Positions 33,985 through 44,391 of a DNA stretch of 44,391 nt are shown piece after piece (positions within the stretch are counted from its first letter, which is position 1; the number at the start of each line of letters is the position of its first letter). Location of the stretch: assembly GCA_903928965.1 (NCBI GenBank), contig CAIYSZ010000097.1, positions 1 through 44,391 of the forward strand, in the 5' to 3' direction. Position numbers and translations under genes: made by a program. The DNA is from an uncultured Pseudomonadota bacterium. GTDB lineage: Bacteria > Pseudomonadota > Gammaproteobacteria > Methylococcales > Methylomonadaceae. Below the pieces are notes generated by a model. The model was not told where the DNA came from. It did no database searches and worked only from the letters and a program-made list of their open reading frames with translations.

Positions 33985-35796
33985 TCATTCTCCGTCGAGA
34001 AAACAACGCAATTGCTCCGAACGGGATGGGTGCCTTAATTTTCTTAGCGCCTTTGCCTCGATTTGTCTAATTCTTTCTCGGGTGACGTCAAACTGCTTGC
34101 CTACTTCTTCCAAGGTATGATCGGTATTCATATTGATACCGAAGCGCATGCGCAACACCTTGGCTTCCCGAGCCGTCAAACCGGCCAAAACATTCTGGGT
34201 TGACTCGCGCAGGCCGGCTATTGTAGCAGACTCCACCGGTGAAAGCATCTTAGAGTCCTCGATAAAGTCCCCCAAATGCGAATCCTCGTCATCGCCTATC
34301 GGCGTCTCCATCGAAATCGGCTCCTTGGCGATTTTCAACACCTTACGGATCTTATCCTCCGGCATTTCCATCCGCTCCGCCAACTCCTCCGGCGTCGCCT
34401 CGCGGCCCATCTCCTGCAAAATCTGCCGCGATACCCGGTTCAGCTTATTGATGGTTTCGATCATATGCACCGGAATCCGAATGGTGCGCGCCTGATCCGC
34501 GATGGAGCGGGTAATCGCTTGCCGTATCCACCAGGTAGCATAAGTGGAAAACTTATAACCGCGCCGGTACTCGAACTTATCCACCGCCTTCATCAAACCG
34601 ATATTGCCCTCCTGAATCAAATCCAGAAACTGCAAACCGCGATTAGTGTATTTTTTCGCAATGGAAATCACCAAGCGCAAATTCGCCTCGATCATTTCCT
34701 TTTTAGCACGGCGCGCCTTGTTTTCACCTTGAGTGATATTGCGGCAAATAGATTTAAGCTGCAAAACAGGCAAACCATAGCGGCTTTCTAAATCGGCCAA
34801 ATTCTTCTGCGATGCCATGATTTGTTCACGATAAGGCTCAATACCGGCGCTTAAATGCGGATTGTCGCGCAAAAAAACTTCCAGCCAAGCGGCATCGGAT
34901 TCGTGACCCGAGAAAGCCTGCACGAACTCCCGGCGCGGAGCCTTGCCGCGGCGGACGAAAATATCCAGCAACACTTTTTCCTCGGCCCGAATCGCCAGCA
35001 ACAACTCCTCGGCGACGCTCACCATTTTTTTCAAGAATTGCGGCGTCCATTTGAATTCGGAGAACACCGCGGACAAGGCATCGAAAGCCTTGGCGGTTTT
35101 ATCATGTCCGTAACCGTGTTTTTTCACCGCGGAATTAACCGACTTCAAACACTTTTTAACCTGATCGACTTTAACCTTGATTTCTTCGTAATTCAGCGTA
35201 CGGTTCTCGTCCTCTTCCGTTTCCTCGGTAGGCGCCGCTTCGTTGTCATCGGCAATTTGCACCTCGGATTCGCTCCAATCCACGAAACCCAAGACGATAT
35301 CCGCCAAGCGCATGGAAGAATCCTCACGCTGCAAGGATTCAAACGATTCCAGGAAGTAGTGCACAATGAAACCTGAACGCGCAATGGCGTCCACCACGTG
35401 CCGCAAACCTTCCTCAATACGGCGAGCGATTTTTAACTCTTCCTCACGGGTCAACAATTCGACCGAGCCCATCTCCCGCATGTATAAACGCACGGGGTCC
35501 GTGGTGCGGCCGAACTCGCTATCCGCGGAAGCCAGCGCCGCGACTTCGGCAACTTCCTCATCGTCAGCGGTCACCACCGTATCGGCGCTAATCAACGAAT
35601 CGTCGTCATCCGGGGCTACCTCGTAGACCTGAATGCCCATATCATTAATCATGCCGATGATATCGTCAATCTGCTCCGGGTCCATGATATCGCCGGGCAA
35701 ATGGTCATTGACCTCGGCATAAGTCAAATAACCCTGAGCTTTACCTTTAGCAATCAATTGCTTAAGCTGGGCCTGCTGCTGATCTTGATTCATCAT
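33985..35796 (-). CDS. rpoD: RNA polymerase sigma factor RpoD (sigma-70)
   Basis: A 603-residue primary sigma factor. Region 1.1 is at residues 8-80; region 1.2 is [20 protein letters not shown] (about 98-118); an acidic non-conserved region follows; region 2 holds [20 protein letters not shown] and [20 protein letters not shown] (about 368-435), the -10 recognition helix; region 4 has [20 protein letters not shown] near the C-terminus for -35 binding. All core residues look intact. dnaG and rpsU, the usual E. coli neighbours, are not present. Two consecutive ATG codons mark the start. Confidence 0.96.
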   Translation of the reverse strand: MMNQDQQQAQLKQLIAKGKAQGYLTYAEVNDHLPGDIMDPEQIDDIIGMINDMGIQVYEVAPDDDDSLISADTVVTADDEEVAEVAALASADSEFGRTTDPVRLYMREMGSVELLTREEELKIARRIEEGLRHVVDAIARSGFIVHYFLESFESLQREDSSMRLADIVLGFVDWSESEVQIADDNEAAPTEETEEDENRTLNYEEIKVKVDQVKKCLKSVNSAVKKHGYGHDKTAKAFDALSAVFSEFKWTPQFLKKMVSVAEELLLAIRAEEKVLLDIFVRRGKAPRREFVQAFSGHESDAAWLEVFLRDNPHLSAGIEPYREQIMASQKNLADLESRYGLPVLQLKSICRNITQGENKARRAKKEMIEANLRLVISIAKKYTNRGLQFLDLIQEGNIGLMKAVDKFEYRRGYKFSTYATWWIRQAITRSIADQARTIRIPVHMIETINKLNRVSRQILQEMGREATPEELAERMEMPEDKIRKVLKIAKEPISMETPIGDDEDSHLGDFIEDSKMLSPVESATIAGLRESTQNVLAGLTAREAKVLRMRFGINMNTDHTLEEVGKQFDVTRERIRQIEAKALRKLRHPSRSEQLRCFLDGE

Positions 35797-35956
35797 TCAC
35801 TCACAACGCCAATAACACCGAACGAAACACGGTCTAATATTGTAATCTTTTATTAGACGTATTTCAAATCAAATGTCAATATCGATTACCTGCAAAACCG
35901 CCGCATGGCTGTTTACACCACACGGAACCGGCATGCATGCGGTAATTTTTTCGGTT

Positions 35957-35994
35957 AGGCCGGGGTCAATAAACAGTTTATTTTCGCTCGGCCT
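35957..35994. other. Nested hairpin between pnp and rpoD
   Basis: Outer arms AGGCCG / CGGCCT enclose an inner AATAAAC / GTTTATT stem. It starts about ten bases after the pnp stop. No T-run follows on the minus strand, so it is more likely an mRNA 3'-end stabiliser or processing site than a simple terminator. Confidence 0.35.
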
Positions 35995-36003
35995 CTAAAC
36001 CCG

Positions 36004-38079
36004 TCACTCGGAGTCCACTTCCTTCATGCTAAGGCGCACCCGGCCTTGACGGTCGATTTCCAGCACCTTCACCCGCACCACGTCGCCTTCCGACAAGCGG
36101 TCGCTGACTTTCTCAACCCGTTCGTCCGAAATTTGCGAAATGTGCACCAAACCGTCCTTGCCGGGCAAAATCGTCACAAACGCGCCGAAATCCATCAAAC
36201 GCACCACCTTGCCTTCATAGGTCTTGCCTACTTCAACTTCAGCGGTAATTTCCTCAATCATACGGCGCGCTTCCTCGCCGGCCGCTTTATCCACGGAAGC
36301 AATATTAACCATGCCGTCGTCGGTCAAATCTATGCTCGCGCCGGTTTGCTCGGTAATGGCGCGAATGGTCACGCCGCCTTTGCCGATAACCTCGCGGATT
36401 TTGCTCGGATCGATTTTAAAAGTAATAATTCTTGGCGCGAAATCGGACACTTGTTCGCGGGTAGCGGACAAAGCCTTGTTCATCTCGGCCAGAATATGCA
36501 GACGGCCTTGCTTGGCTTGTTCTAAAGCCACGCCCATAATCTCCGGCGTAATGCCGTCAATTTTGATATCCATTTGCAAAGCGGTAACGCCTGTTTCGGA
36601 ACCGGCCACCTTAAAATCCATATCGCCCAAATGATCTTCGTCGCCCAAAATATCGGACAACACCGCGAAATTTTCGCCTTCCTTGATCAAACCCATGGCA
36701 ATGCCGGCCACCGGAGCCTTAATCGGCACCCCGGCGTCCATCAGAGCCAAGCTGCCGCCGCACACCGTCGCCATCGAACTAGAACCGTTGGACTCGGTAA
36801 TCTCGGAAACCACCCGCAGCACATACGGAAAATCCGCGGCCGAAGGCAGCACCGCCTGCACCCCGCGCTTAGCCAAGCGGCCGTGACCAATTTCCCGTCG
36901 TTTAGGAGAACCGACAAAACCGGTTTCACCCACGCTAAAAGGCGGAAAATTATAATGCAGCATAAACGTATCCTTGTACTCGCCGCCCAAGGCATCAATA
37001 ATCTGCGCATCCCTATCCGTGCCCAAGGTGGCCACCACCAAGGCTTGCGTTTCGCCGCGGGTAAACAAGGCCGAACCGTGCGTGCGCGGCAAAACCCCGG
37101 TGCGGATGGAAATCGGCCGCACCGTGCTCAAATCCCGGCCATCAATACGGCGGCGGTCATCCAGAATCGCGCCGCGCACCACCACATACTCCAAATGCTC
37201 AATGGCGTTCTTAATATCCGCCTCGGCGTAACCGGCCGCGACTAATTTCGGCGTCACCTCACCACGAATCAAACTCAATTGATCCTGACGCGACAATTTT
37301 TCCGCAATCTGATAAGCCGCCTTAATCGCCGTTTCGGCTTCCGCCGCCACCGCCGCTTTCAACTCGGCATTGTTTTCCGCCGGCGTCCAATTGATCGGAG
37401 ACACCGCCGCCTCGGCGGCGAATGCGTTAATAGCGCTGATCGCGGTCTGCATGTGTTCGTGACCGAACAGTACCGCGCCCAACATCACTTCCTCGGACAA
37501 CAAATCGGCTTCGGACTCTACCATCAGCACGGCTTTTTGGGTGCCGGCCACCACCAACTGCAAACGCGACTCCTTCAACTGACTAACGCTAGGGTTCAAC
37601 ACATACGCATCATCAATGTAGCCTACGCAAGCCGCGCCCAGCGGCCCGTTAAACGGCAAGCCGGAAACCGCCAATGCGGCGGAAGAGCCCAACAGCGCGG
37701 GAATTTCCGTATCGACCTCTGGATTCAAAGACAATACGGTAGCAATGATTTGCACTTCATTAGTAAAGCTTTCCGGAAACAAAGGCCGAATCGGGCGATC
37801 GATCAAACGGGAAATCAACGTCTCGTTTTCGCTAGGACGTCCTTCGCGCTTAAAAAAACCGCCCGGAATTTTACCGGCGGCAAACGATTTCTCCTGATAA
37901 TTAACCGTCAACGGAAAGAAATCGCCGCCGCTGGCTTCTTTTTTGCTGACGACCGTCACCAACAGCGAAGTACCCTCGACATCGATCATCACCGCGCCAT
38001 TTGCCTGTCTTGCTATCTCACCGGTTTCCAACGTGACGAGACGATCACCGTACTGAAATTGTTTCCTGATAGGATTCAC
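36004..38079 (-). CDS. pnp: Polyribonucleotide nucleotidyltransferase (PNPase)
   Basis: A 691-residue protein of normal length. Two RNase PH domains ([40 protein letters not shown], then [20 protein letters not shown] and [20 protein letters not shown]), a KH domain ([20 protein letters not shown]) and an S1 domain ([20 protein letters not shown]). It degrades RNA 3'-5' phosphorolytically and is part of the degradosome in many species. The start is GTG with AGGA nine bases upstream. It follows rpsO, as in most Gammaproteobacteria, and is likely co-transcribed and self-regulated through its leader. Confidence 0.96.
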   Translation of the reverse strand: MNPIRKQFQYGDRLVTLETGEIARQANGAVMIDVEGTSLLVTVVSKKEASGGDFFPLTVNYQEKSFAAGKIPGGFFKREGRPSENETLISRLIDRPIRPLFPESFTNEVQIIATVLSLNPEVDTEIPALLGSSAALAVSGLPFNGPLGAACVGYIDDAYVLNPSVSQLKESRLQLVVAGTQKAVLMVESEADLLSEEVMLGAVLFGHEHMQTAISAINAFAAEAAVSPINWTPAENNAELKAAVAAEAETAIKAAYQIAEKLSRQDQLSLIRGEVTPKLVAAGYAEADIKNAIEHLEYVVVRGAILDDRRRIDGRDLSTVRPISIRTGVLPRTHGSALFTRGETQALVVATLGTDRDAQIIDALGGEYKDTFMLHYNFPPFSVGETGFVGSPKRREIGHGRLAKRGVQAVLPSAADFPYVLRVVSEITESNGSSSMATVCGGSLALMDAGVPIKAPVAGIAMGLIKEGENFAVLSDILGDEDHLGDMDFKVAGSETGVTALQMDIKIDGITPEIMGVALEQAKQGRLHILAEMNKALSATREQVSDFAPRIITFKIDPSKIREVIGKGGVTIRAITEQTGASIDLTDDGMVNIASVDKAAGEEARRMIEEITAEVEVGKTYEGKVVRLMDFGAFVTILPGKDGLVHISQISDERVEKVSDRLSEGDVVRVKVLEIDRQGRVRLSMKEVDSE

Positions 38080-38166
38080 TATAAAGATTCCTGAATTGAA
38101 GTTATTGTTGAAAAGCCAAGCCCACCCGCCGGACAGCGCCTTCGCCGCCCGGGGCCGATCACTAAA

Positions 38167-38436
38167 TTACTTACGAATGCCAAGACGATCAATCAGGCCG
38201 CGATAGCGTTCAACATCTTTATTTTTCAAATAATCCAAAAGCTTACGACGCTGATTCACTAAGCGCAACAAACCGCGGCGAGAATGATTATCGTTTTTGT
38301 GCACGCTAAAATGCGGCGTCAATTGATTAATGGTTGCGGTCAGCAAAGCCACTTGCACCTCAGTGGAACCGGTGTCCGAATCGGACAAACGGTATTCTTC
38401 CACAACGGCTTTTTTTTGTTCTGCGGTTAAAGGCAT
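38167..38436 (-). CDS. rpsO: 30S ribosomal protein S15
   Basis: An 89-residue protein from ATG at 38436, preceded by AGGG; a longer frame exists but its first 35 residues are non-ribosomal and lie in the leader. [40 protein letters not shown] and [20 protein letters not shown] are S15 signatures. It binds 16S rRNA in the 30S platform and often represses its own translation. pnp follows 87 bp downstream. Confidence 0.97.
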   Translation of the reverse strand: MPLTAEQKKAVVEEYRLSDSDTGSTEVQVALLTATINQLTPHFSVHKNDNHSRRGLLRLVNQRRKLLDYLKNKDVERYRGLIDRLGIRK

Positions 38437-38454
38437 ATCAATCCCTATCCATAA

Positions 38455-38497
38455 TAAAGAAAAAATAAAAAACAAATCCGCTTTAAGTAAAAAGCGG
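38455..38497 (-). promoter_or_regulatory. Hairpin with T-rich tail in the rpsO leader (terminator or attenuator)
   Basis: On the minus strand CCGCTTT and AAAGCGG pair perfectly over seven bases, then the sequence is T-rich for about 20 bases, ending about 18 bases before the rpsO ATG. It could end truB-side transcription, attenuate rpsO, or form part of an S15 control structure. Confidence 0.45.
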
Positions 38498-38561
38498 CGA
38501 CTAAACCGGAATCCGCAATAGGGTGCAGACGCCGGGCTCAAATAACCGGATAAGCAGATAT

Positions 38562-39473
38562 CTAAAGTATTTGATTATCCAGATGAAAAATTTTTTTAGG
38601 CGCTAGTTTACCATTTAATAACAATTCCCCCAACCCCAAAAAAGTCCGCTCACAATAGATTCTAACCGAACCCGGCGCGGCGGAAAGCAACTCGATAGGC
38701 TGGCCTTGCCTTAGCGCCGCGCCTTGCGGCGGAGATACCTCGACCAGCGGCCAATCCCCCAACGGCGCATCCACCGGCAACAAGCAAGCGGCCAATTCAG
38801 ATTCGCTCATCGCTTGCAAGGCGTCGACAGTATGGGCGCGGGCCAAGTCGAAACCGCTGGCCTCCGTGCGCCGCAGCGCCGCCACCATGCCGCAACAGCC
38901 TAAACGCTCGGCTATATCCTGCGCCAATACCCGGATATAAGTGCCCTTGGAACAAGCGACGTCCAAACTCAGCAAATCACCCTGCAAATCCAACAACTCC
39001 AGACGGCTAAGCACGATGCGCCGCGGCGCGCGCTCCACGCTTTCGCCGGCGCGCGCCAATTCGTACAACTTTTTGCCCTGCCATTTCAAAGCGGAATACA
39101 TAGGCGGCGTCTGCCAACTTTCCCCAAGGAAACCTTGCAAACAAACCCGGACTTCGTCCGCGCCGAATGCCGCCACCGGCAACTCCCGGATCACCCGCCC
39201 CTCGCTATCGCCGGTGTCGGTCATCACCCCTAGACGTATGGTCACTTGATAGCGCTTATCGCCATCCAGCAACAATCCGGAAACCTTGGTCGCCTCGCCG
39301 AAACACAAGGGCAGTAAACCGCTAGCCATCGGGTCCAAACTACCGGTATGCCCGGCCCGGTTCGCCTGAAACAGCCGCCGCGCCTCTTGCAATGCCTGAT
39401 TCGACGAAACCCCTAAGCGCTTATCCAACAGCACAATACCATTCACATCCCGGCCGGATTTCCGCCTCGCCAT
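38562..39473 (-). CDS. truB: tRNA pseudouridine-55 synthase
   Basis: About 303 residues from ATG at 39473, one base after the rbfA stop; the longer frame extends into rbfA and is not used. [20 protein letters not shown], the catalytic block [20 protein letters not shown] (D47 the nucleophile), then [20 protein letters not shown] and [19 protein letters not shown] are TruB signatures, with a C-terminal PUA domain. It makes pseudouridine 55 in the T-loop of tRNAs. It belongs to the infB-rbfA-truB-rpsO run. Confidence 0.96.
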   Translation of the reverse strand: MARRKSGRDVNGIVLLDKRLGVSSNQALQEARRLFQANRAGHTGSLDPMASGLLPLCFGEATKVSGLLLDGDKRYQVTIRLGVMTDTGDSEGRVIRELPVAAFGADEVRVCLQGFLGESWQTPPMYSALKWQGKKLYELARAGESVERAPRRIVLSRLELLDLQGDLLSLDVACSKGTYIRVLAQDIAERLGCCGMVAALRRTEASGFDLARAHTVDALQAMSESELAACLLPVDAPLGDWPLVEVSPPQGAALRQGQPIELLSAAPGSVRIYCERTFLGLGELLLNGKLAPKKIFHLDNQIL

Positions 39474-39474
39474 T

Positions 39475-39882
39475 TTAATGATCCGTCTGATCCTGCGCCA
39501 ATGGGGCCTGATCCGCTTGCTCCGATTGCACGCCGCCGCCGACTTCTTGCAAAATCTCCGCCACGCGCAAACCGACATCCATCGAATGATCATAAATGAA
39601 GTGCAATTCAGAAATATGCCGCAAACGCATGCGTCTGGCCAATTCATGCCGGACCATGGGCGCCATCCGATTTAACTTGTCCTGGTTCACCTTATTGGCG
39701 GAAAGCTCACTGTTCAACACGGTAAAATACACTTTCGCCACCGCCAAATCCTTAGACAGCGTCACTTCGTTAATCGTCACCAGACCTAAGTTCGGATCGC
39801 GGATATCGCGCTGAAAAATCATCGCCAATTCTTTTTGCATTTGCGAGGCGACCCGCTGACTGCGCCCAAACTCTTTTGGCAT
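39475..39882 (-). CDS. rbfA: Ribosome-binding factor A
   Basis: A 135-residue protein, KH-like. RSQRVASQMQKELAMIFQRD, NLGLVTINEVTLSKDLAVAK and the end block MRHISELHFIYDHSMDVGLR are RbfA signatures. It aids late 30S maturation and 16S 5'-end processing. Its ATG overlaps the infB TAA (TAATG), and truB begins one base after its stop, so translation is tightly coupled. A short Gln/Asp-rich C-terminal tail is ordinary for the family. Confidence 0.96.
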   Translation of the reverse strand: MPKEFGRSQRVASQMQKELAMIFQRDIRDPNLGLVTINEVTLSKDLAVAKVYFTVLNSELSANKVNQDKLNRMAPMVRHELARRMRLRHISELHFIYDHSMDVGLRVAEILQEVGGGVQSEQADQAPLAQDQTDH

Positions 39883-42566
39883 TAAATTTCCCGCTTCACT
39901 TCAATGCGTTCAAACACCTCGATTTGATCGCCGGCGCGCACGTCATTGTAATTTTTTACCCCGATACCGCACTCCATGCCCATTTTCACTTCATTCACGT
40001 CATCCTTGAAGCGGCGCAAGGATTCCAACTGCCCCTCAAAAATCACCACGTTATTACGCAACACGCGGATCGGCAAATTACGTTTCACGAAACCATCCAC
40101 CACCATACAACCGGCAATAGCGCCGAACTTAGGCGAACGGAATACATCCCGCACCTCGGCCAAACCGACGATTTTCTCTTGGATTTCCGGCGCCAACATA
40201 CCGCTGATCGCCCGCTTCACCTCATCAATCGCTTCGTAAATAATACTGTAGTAATGCAAATCGATATCTTTTTCCTCGATCAGCTTCCGCGCCACCGCAT
40301 CCGCGCGCACGTTAAAACCGATCAAGATCGCGCTTGAAGCCAAAGCCAAGTTCGCGTCGCCCTCGTTAATACCGCCGACGCCGCCATAGATGCACTTCAC
40401 TTGCACCTCGTCGCTCGACAAGCTGACCAAAGACTCGCGCAAGGCCTCCAAACTACCCTGAACATCGGTTTTAATGACCAAATTCAAGGTCATGGTTTCG
40501 CCGCTGGACATTCTGGAGAACACGTCATCCAACTTGGTCGCTTGTTGCGCGGCATGCCGGCTGGAGCGCTTACGATCCTCGCGGTGCTGCGCCAACTCGC
40601 GGGCGATGCGTTCGTTCTGCACCACCAAAAACTCGTCGCCGGCCTCCGGAGCGCCGCTCAAACCTAAAATTTCCACCGGCGTGCTAGGACCCGCCGTTTT
40701 AATCGCAAACCCGTTTTCATCGAACATTGCCCGTATCCGGCCGTATTCGTGACCGCACAACACAAACTCACCCTTATGCAGCGTGCCTTTTTGAATCAAT
40801 ACCGTAGCCACCGCGCCACGGCCCTTATCCAGGCGCGACTCGATACACACGCCGGTCGCCGGACCCTCGGCCGGAGCGGTCAACTCCAACACCTCGGCCT
40901 GCACGATCAACGATTCGATCAACTCGTCAATGCCATCGCCGGTTTTAGCGGAAACTTTCAAGAATTGCACGTCGCCGCCCCAATCCTCCGGCACCACGTT
41001 CAAACTCGCCAACTCCTGCATCACCTTATCCGGATTAGCCTCTTTCTTATCCATCTTATTCAGCGCCACAATGATAGGCACATTAGCGGCGCGCGCGTGA
41101 TCAATCGCCTCCTTGGTTTGCGGCATCACCCCATCGTCGGCCGCCACCACCACGATGACAATATCAGTCACCTCGGCTCCGCGCGCCCGCATGGCGGTAA
41201 ACGCGGCGTGACCCGGCGTATCCAAAAACGTCACCGCGCCATGATCGGTTCTGACCTGATAAGCGCCTATATGCTGGGTAATCCCGCCCGCCTCGCCGGC
41301 GGCGACCCGTGTTTTGCGGATATAATCCAACAACGAAGTCTTACCGTGATCGACGTGGCCCATAATGGTGACAATCGGCGCCCGTCCGGAAGCCCTGACC
41401 TCCTCGGACTGATTTCTCACCTCGGCCAGCATCTCCCGCTCTAAATCGTCCTCGCTTTGCGGAACCGGAACGTGTCCCATCTCCTCCACCAATATCACCG
41501 CGGTTTCCTGATCGATGGTTTGGTTAATGGTGGACATCACGCCCAACTTCATCAAATGCTTGATGACTTCCGCCGCCTTGATGCTCATTTTTTGCGCCAA
41601 ATCGGACACGATAATCGTCTCCGGAATGGTCACCTCCCGCACCGTAGGCGCGGACGGCTTTTCAAACTTGTGCTTAGCCGGGGTCAATTGCGCGCCGCCG
41701 ACTTCAAACTCCGGCTTTTCCCGCCGCGACTTCGGCTTCTTAGCTTTGCCGCGCCGTCCGCCGCCGCCGTCGCGGCCGTCCAATTCCAAATCCAAAGCGC
41801 CGCCGCCCGCCGGGCGAGTCGGCTTGAACTCCTGTTTCTTCTTATGCAGAATTTGTTGCTTGGCCTCGGCCTGACGCTTCACTTTTTCGGCGTTACGCTG
41901 TACGGAAGCCTCCAAGCGCTGTTTACGCTCGACTTCGGCCAATGCTTCGGCTTTCGCCGCATCATCCTTCGTCTGCGCGGCTGGCGCCGGCGCCGGCGCG
42001 GCGGCAGTTTCAGCGATTTCCACTAATTCAGCGCTGTTAGCCATTTCCGCCGCCGGCGCCGCACTTTCGACCACCGCCTCGGAGACTAGCGTCTCCGACT
42101 TAATCTCGGCTGTTACTGGAACCGGAGTTGCAGCCGGAGCAGGAGCAGGAGCCGAAACCGGAGCAGGCGCCGCCGCGTTAGGCGCGGATTCCGGCGCGCG
42201 CTCAACCTTAACCGGCGGCTTCTCGGCGGCTTGAACCGCGGCCGGCGTTTCCCGCTTGATATAAGTCTTTTTCTTGCGCACCTCGACACTGACGGTCTTG
42301 ACCGCCGCGCCGGGGGCCGAAGACTGTTTTAATTCAGTTTTAGTGGTTCGTTTCAAGGTAATTCGCTTGGGCGAATTATCGGCTTGCTCCGCGCTTGGTT
42401 TACCGTGACGTTGCCGCAAGTGCGCCAGCAACTTAACTTTTTCATTCTCACTAATAATTTCGTCTGGCTGGCTAGCGCTTAATCCGGCCTCTTTTAACTG
42501 GACTAAAAATCGCTCCAGAGGTATTCCGACAACTTCCGCCAATTCCCGTACTGTCTTATCGCTCAT
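39882..42566 (-). CDS. infB: Translation initiation factor IF-2
   Basis: An 894-residue GTPase of normal length. An N-terminal IF2_N helical domain ([20 protein letters not shown]) is followed by a long Pro/Ala-rich and Lys/Glu-rich linker (about residues 60-290). The G domain has the P-loop [18 protein letters not shown] (near 401-410), [17 protein letters not shown] and [15 protein letters not shown] (NKMD). C-terminal domains include the fMet-tRNA-binding end. It places initiator tRNA on the 30S subunit. The start is 16 bp after the nusA stop. Confidence 0.97.
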   Translation of the reverse strand: MSDKTVRELAEVVGIPLERFLVQLKEAGLSASQPDEIISENEKVKLLAHLRQRHGKPSAEQADNSPKRITLKRTTKTELKQSSAPGAAVKTVSVEVRKKKTYIKRETPAAVQAAEKPPVKVERAPESAPNAAAPAPVSAPAPAPAATPVPVTAEIKSETLVSEAVVESAAPAAEMANSAELVEIAETAAAPAPAPAAQTKDDAAKAEALAEVERKQRLEASVQRNAEKVKRQAEAKQQILHKKKQEFKPTRPAGGGALDLELDGRDGGGGRRGKAKKPKSRREKPEFEVGGAQLTPAKHKFEKPSAPTVREVTIPETIIVSDLAQKMSIKAAEVIKHLMKLGVMSTINQTIDQETAVILVEEMGHVPVPQSEDDLEREMLAEVRNQSEEVRASGRAPIVTIMGHVDHGKTSLLDYIRKTRVAAGEAGGITQHIGAYQVRTDHGAVTFLDTPGHAAFTAMRARGAEVTDIVIVVVAADDGVMPQTKEAIDHARAANVPIIVALNKMDKKEANPDKVMQELASLNVVPEDWGGDVQFLKVSAKTGDGIDELIESLIVQAEVLELTAPAEGPATGVCIESRLDKGRGAVATVLIQKGTLHKGEFVLCGHEYGRIRAMFDENGFAIKTAGPSTPVEILGLSGAPEAGDEFLVVQNERIARELAQHREDRKRSSRHAAQQATKLDDVFSRMSSGETMTLNLVIKTDVQGSLEALRESLVSLSSDEVQVKCIYGGVGGINEGDANLALASSAILIGFNVRADAVARKLIEEKDIDLHYYSIIYEAIDEVKRAISGMLAPEIQEKIVGLAEVRDVFRSPKFGAIAGCMVVDGFVKRNLPIRVLRNNVVIFEGQLESLRRFKDDVNEVKMGMECGIGVKNYNDVRAGDQIEVFERIEVKREI

Positions 42567-42582
42567 ACTTCCCCTCCAGCCA

Positions 42583-44094
42583 CTATATTTTATCCTCGGT
42601 AAACCAAGATTCGCGCGCTTTCATTATCAACTTTCCGGCGCGCTCCTCGGTCAAACCCGCGATATCGATGATATCGTCAATTGCTTGTTCAGCCAAATCG
42701 TCCAGAGTCACAATCCCCTTGGCCGCCAATTCACGCGCCAATTCCTCGTCCATGCCCTCCATAGCCGACAACTCCTGACTCGGCTCCGCCGACTCAATCT
42801 TTTCCTCGCGGGCAATCGCCTTAATCAACAACGCATCCTTAGCCCGGCTGCGCAAGGCCTCCACCAACTCAAGATCGAAGCCTTCGATTTCCAGCAATTC
42901 CTCGGCTGGAATGTAAGCAATTTCCTCAATATTGGTTAAACCGACCTCGACTAGTAAATCAGCGATTTCGTCATCCACATCCAACAACTCGACAAACTCT
43001 TTCTTAGATTGAGCCACTTGTTCATCCTGATTTTTATGGATTTGCGCCGAATCATGAATATTCAACTCCCAACCGGTCAATTCCGTCGCCAGCCTTACAT
43101 TTTGGCCGCCGCGGCCGATAGCCTGCGACAAATTATCACTAGGCACCGCGACGTCCATGCAATGCCTATCCTCATCCACCACGATAGACTCGATTTCCGC
43201 CGGCGACAAGGCGTTAATAACAAACTGCGCCTCGTTAGGATTCCACAAAATAATATCCACCCGCTCGCCGGACAACTCGTTTGAAATAGCCTGCACACGG
43301 GAACCGCGCATGCCGACGCAAGCGCCGACCGGGTCCAAGCGCGGGTCGTGCGTTCTAACCGCAATCTTGGCCCGAGAACCGGGGTCGCGCGCCGCCGCCA
43401 TGATCTCGATCACACCCTCGCCCACCTCAGGCACCTCCAGACGAAACAAGGCCGTCAACAATTCGGAATCCGTGCGGCTGACAAACAACTGCGGACCGCG
43501 CGGCTCCGAGCGCACCGCCTTCAAATAGCCGCGCACCCGGTCGCCCATGCGGATAGACTCCTTGGGTATCAAATCCTCGCGCGCTATATATGCCTCGACA
43601 TGGCCACCCAAATCCAAATACACGCTACCTTTTTCAACCCGTTTCACCACGCCGGTCACCAACTCGCCGACCCGATCCTGATAAGCCTCGACGACTTTAC
43701 GCCGCTCCGCCTCGCGCACTTTTTGAATAATCACCTGCTTAGCGGTTTGCGCCGCAATGCGGCAAAACTCCACCGACTCAATCTCTTCCTCGACATAATC
43801 GCCGACTTGGACTTCAGGATTGTCGATTTGCGCCGCCTCTAACAAAATCTGCCAACCGGGAAATTCGACGTCGCCGTTAATCTCATTATTCGGCTCCACT
43901 ACCAACCAACGGCGGTAGGAATTATAATCACCGGTTTGCCGGTTAATCGTCACCCGCACCTTCACCGGATTATCATAACGCTTAATCGTGGCCGCTTCCA
44001 ACGCCGACTCTATGGCCTGAAAAATAATTTCCTTATTAATTTCCTTTTCGTTGGCGAAAACATCCGCCACCAACAAAATCTCTTTATTCGCCAT
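42583..44094 (-). CDS. nusA: Transcription termination/antitermination factor NusA
   Basis: About 503 residues from ATG at 44094, which has GGAGG five bases upstream; the longer frame starts inside that site. The N-terminal RNA-polymerase-binding domain, an S1 domain ([20 protein letters not shown]), two KH domains ([20 protein letters not shown] and [20 protein letters not shown]) and two C-terminal acidic repeats (about residues 365-500) are present, as in E. coli. It controls pausing, termination and antitermination. It overlaps rimP by 11 bp. Confidence 0.97.
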   Translation of the reverse strand: MANKEILLVADVFANEKEINKEIIFQAIESALEAATIKRYDNPVKVRVTINRQTGDYNSYRRWLVVEPNNEINGDVEFPGWQILLEAAQIDNPEVQVGDYVEEEIESVEFCRIAAQTAKQVIIQKVREAERRKVVEAYQDRVGELVTGVVKRVEKGSVYLDLGGHVEAYIAREDLIPKESIRMGDRVRGYLKAVRSEPRGPQLFVSRTDSELLTALFRLEVPEVGEGVIEIMAAARDPGSRAKIAVRTHDPRLDPVGACVGMRGSRVQAISNELSGERVDIILWNPNEAQFVINALSPAEIESIVVDEDRHCMDVAVPSDNLSQAIGRGGQNVRLATELTGWELNIHDSAQIHKNQDEQVAQSKKEFVELLDVDDEIADLLVEVGLTNIEEIAYIPAEELLEIEGFDLELVEALRSRAKDALLIKAIAREEKIESAEPSQELSAMEGMDEELARELAAKGIVTLDDLAEQAIDDIIDIAGLTEERAGKLIMKARESWFTEDKI

Positions 44095-44391
44095 CGCGGC
44101 CTCCATTATTCATGTCAAACTCCGGCGCCAAACGCGCTTTGCTAATCGCCTGAAAAGGGATTCTAAACTCCCGACCCGACAGTTCGTGGCTCGGTTGTTC
44201 CAGACTGGATTGTTCCACAATCACAACCACATCGCCTTCCACTGCTGCGATACAGCCGGTAATCCGTTTTCGATTCTCAATCGCGCTATATAAATTAACT
44301 GTTGCCTTGCTACCGACAAAACGCTCAAATTGGCTTAACTTAAAAAACGGCCTATCCGCGCCAGGCGAGGAAATTTCCAATTGATAATTGC
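44084..44391 (-). CDS. rimP: Ribosome maturation factor RimP, C-terminal part (5' truncated by the window edge)
   Basis: The frame stays open to the end of the window, so the gene begins outside. The visible part starts NYQLEISSPGADRPFFKLSQ, the conserved central SSPG block of RimP, and continues with FERFVGSKATVNLYS and GCIAAVEGDVVVIVEQ, the C-terminal SH3-like domain. RimP assists 30S assembly. It is the first visible gene of the rimP-nusA-infB-rbfA-truB-rpsO-pnp run. Confidence 0.92.
   Translation of the reverse strand, partial: NYQLEISSPGADRPFFKLSQFERFVGSKATVNLYSAIENRKRITGCIAAVEGDVVVIVEQSSLEQPSHELSGREFRIPFQAISKARLAPEFDMNNGGRDGE

Overview
The window is a chromosomal segment of a Gammaproteobacterium with moderately high GC. 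The order rimP-nusA-infB-rbfA-truB-rpsO-pnp, dksA next to gluQ, rpoD beside a CAU-anticodon tRNA, and aas next to lplT are typical of that class. A PEP-CTERM exported protein, a split B12-dependent ribonucleotide reductase and metK-ahcY would fit a Methylococcales-like methylotroph. That is an inference from overall flavour; no methane or methanol oxidation gene is present to prove it.

Layout. 1-2.9 kb: 3' end of an acyl-ACP synthetase (aas type), lplT, a TetR/WHG regulator and an Idi-like NUDIX hydrolase. 2.9-3.3 kb: a 97-bp palindromic repeat, a heptanucleotide tandem repeat and tRNA-Asp. 3.4-7.0 kb (minus): acetyltransferase, yggT, proC, murJ. 7.1-9.1 kb: rpsT with a clear promoter and terminator, a 650-bp repeat-bearing spacer, then a PEP-CTERM protein. 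9.1-11.1 kb: a DarT/DarG toxin-antitoxin (anti-phage) pair enclosed by two nearly identical 43-bp hairpin repeats. 11.1-15.2 kb: nikR, bioA-rsmE-CPBP protease, acetyltransferase. 15.3-18.4 kb: a Zur-type Fur regulator and a ZnuD-like TonB receptor, separated by the second copy of the 97-bp repeat. 18.4-20.2 kb: a large hairpin element, the decayed C-terminal part of an Rpn-type nuclease, and a Na/Ca exchanger. 20.3-23.2 kb: split adenosylcobalamin ribonucleotide reductase nrdJa-nrdJb with two well-spaced NrdR-like boxes. 23.5-28.2 kb: DUF3581, rhodanese and aminotransferase genes, dksA-gluQ, cysM. 28.3-31.1 kb: ppk1 and dnaQ. 31.2-44.4 kb (minus, housekeeping): ahcY, metK, tRNA-Ile(CAU), rpoD, pnp, rpsO, truB, rbfA, infB, nusA and the 3' end of rimP.

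Working together: the right third is a transcription/translation/RNA-decay block plus the S-adenosylmethionine cycle (metK makes SAM, ahcY clears SAH). Zur and the ZnuD-like receptor form a plausible zinc-uptake unit. Accessory DNA is concentrated at 2.9-3.3, 7.5-11.1, 15.8-16.0 and 18.4-19.2 kb. The most notable feature is the DarTG module: it looks AT-richer than its neighbours, its flanking repeats differ at one of 43 positions, and the darG stop codon lies inside the left repeat, which suggests recent acquisition.
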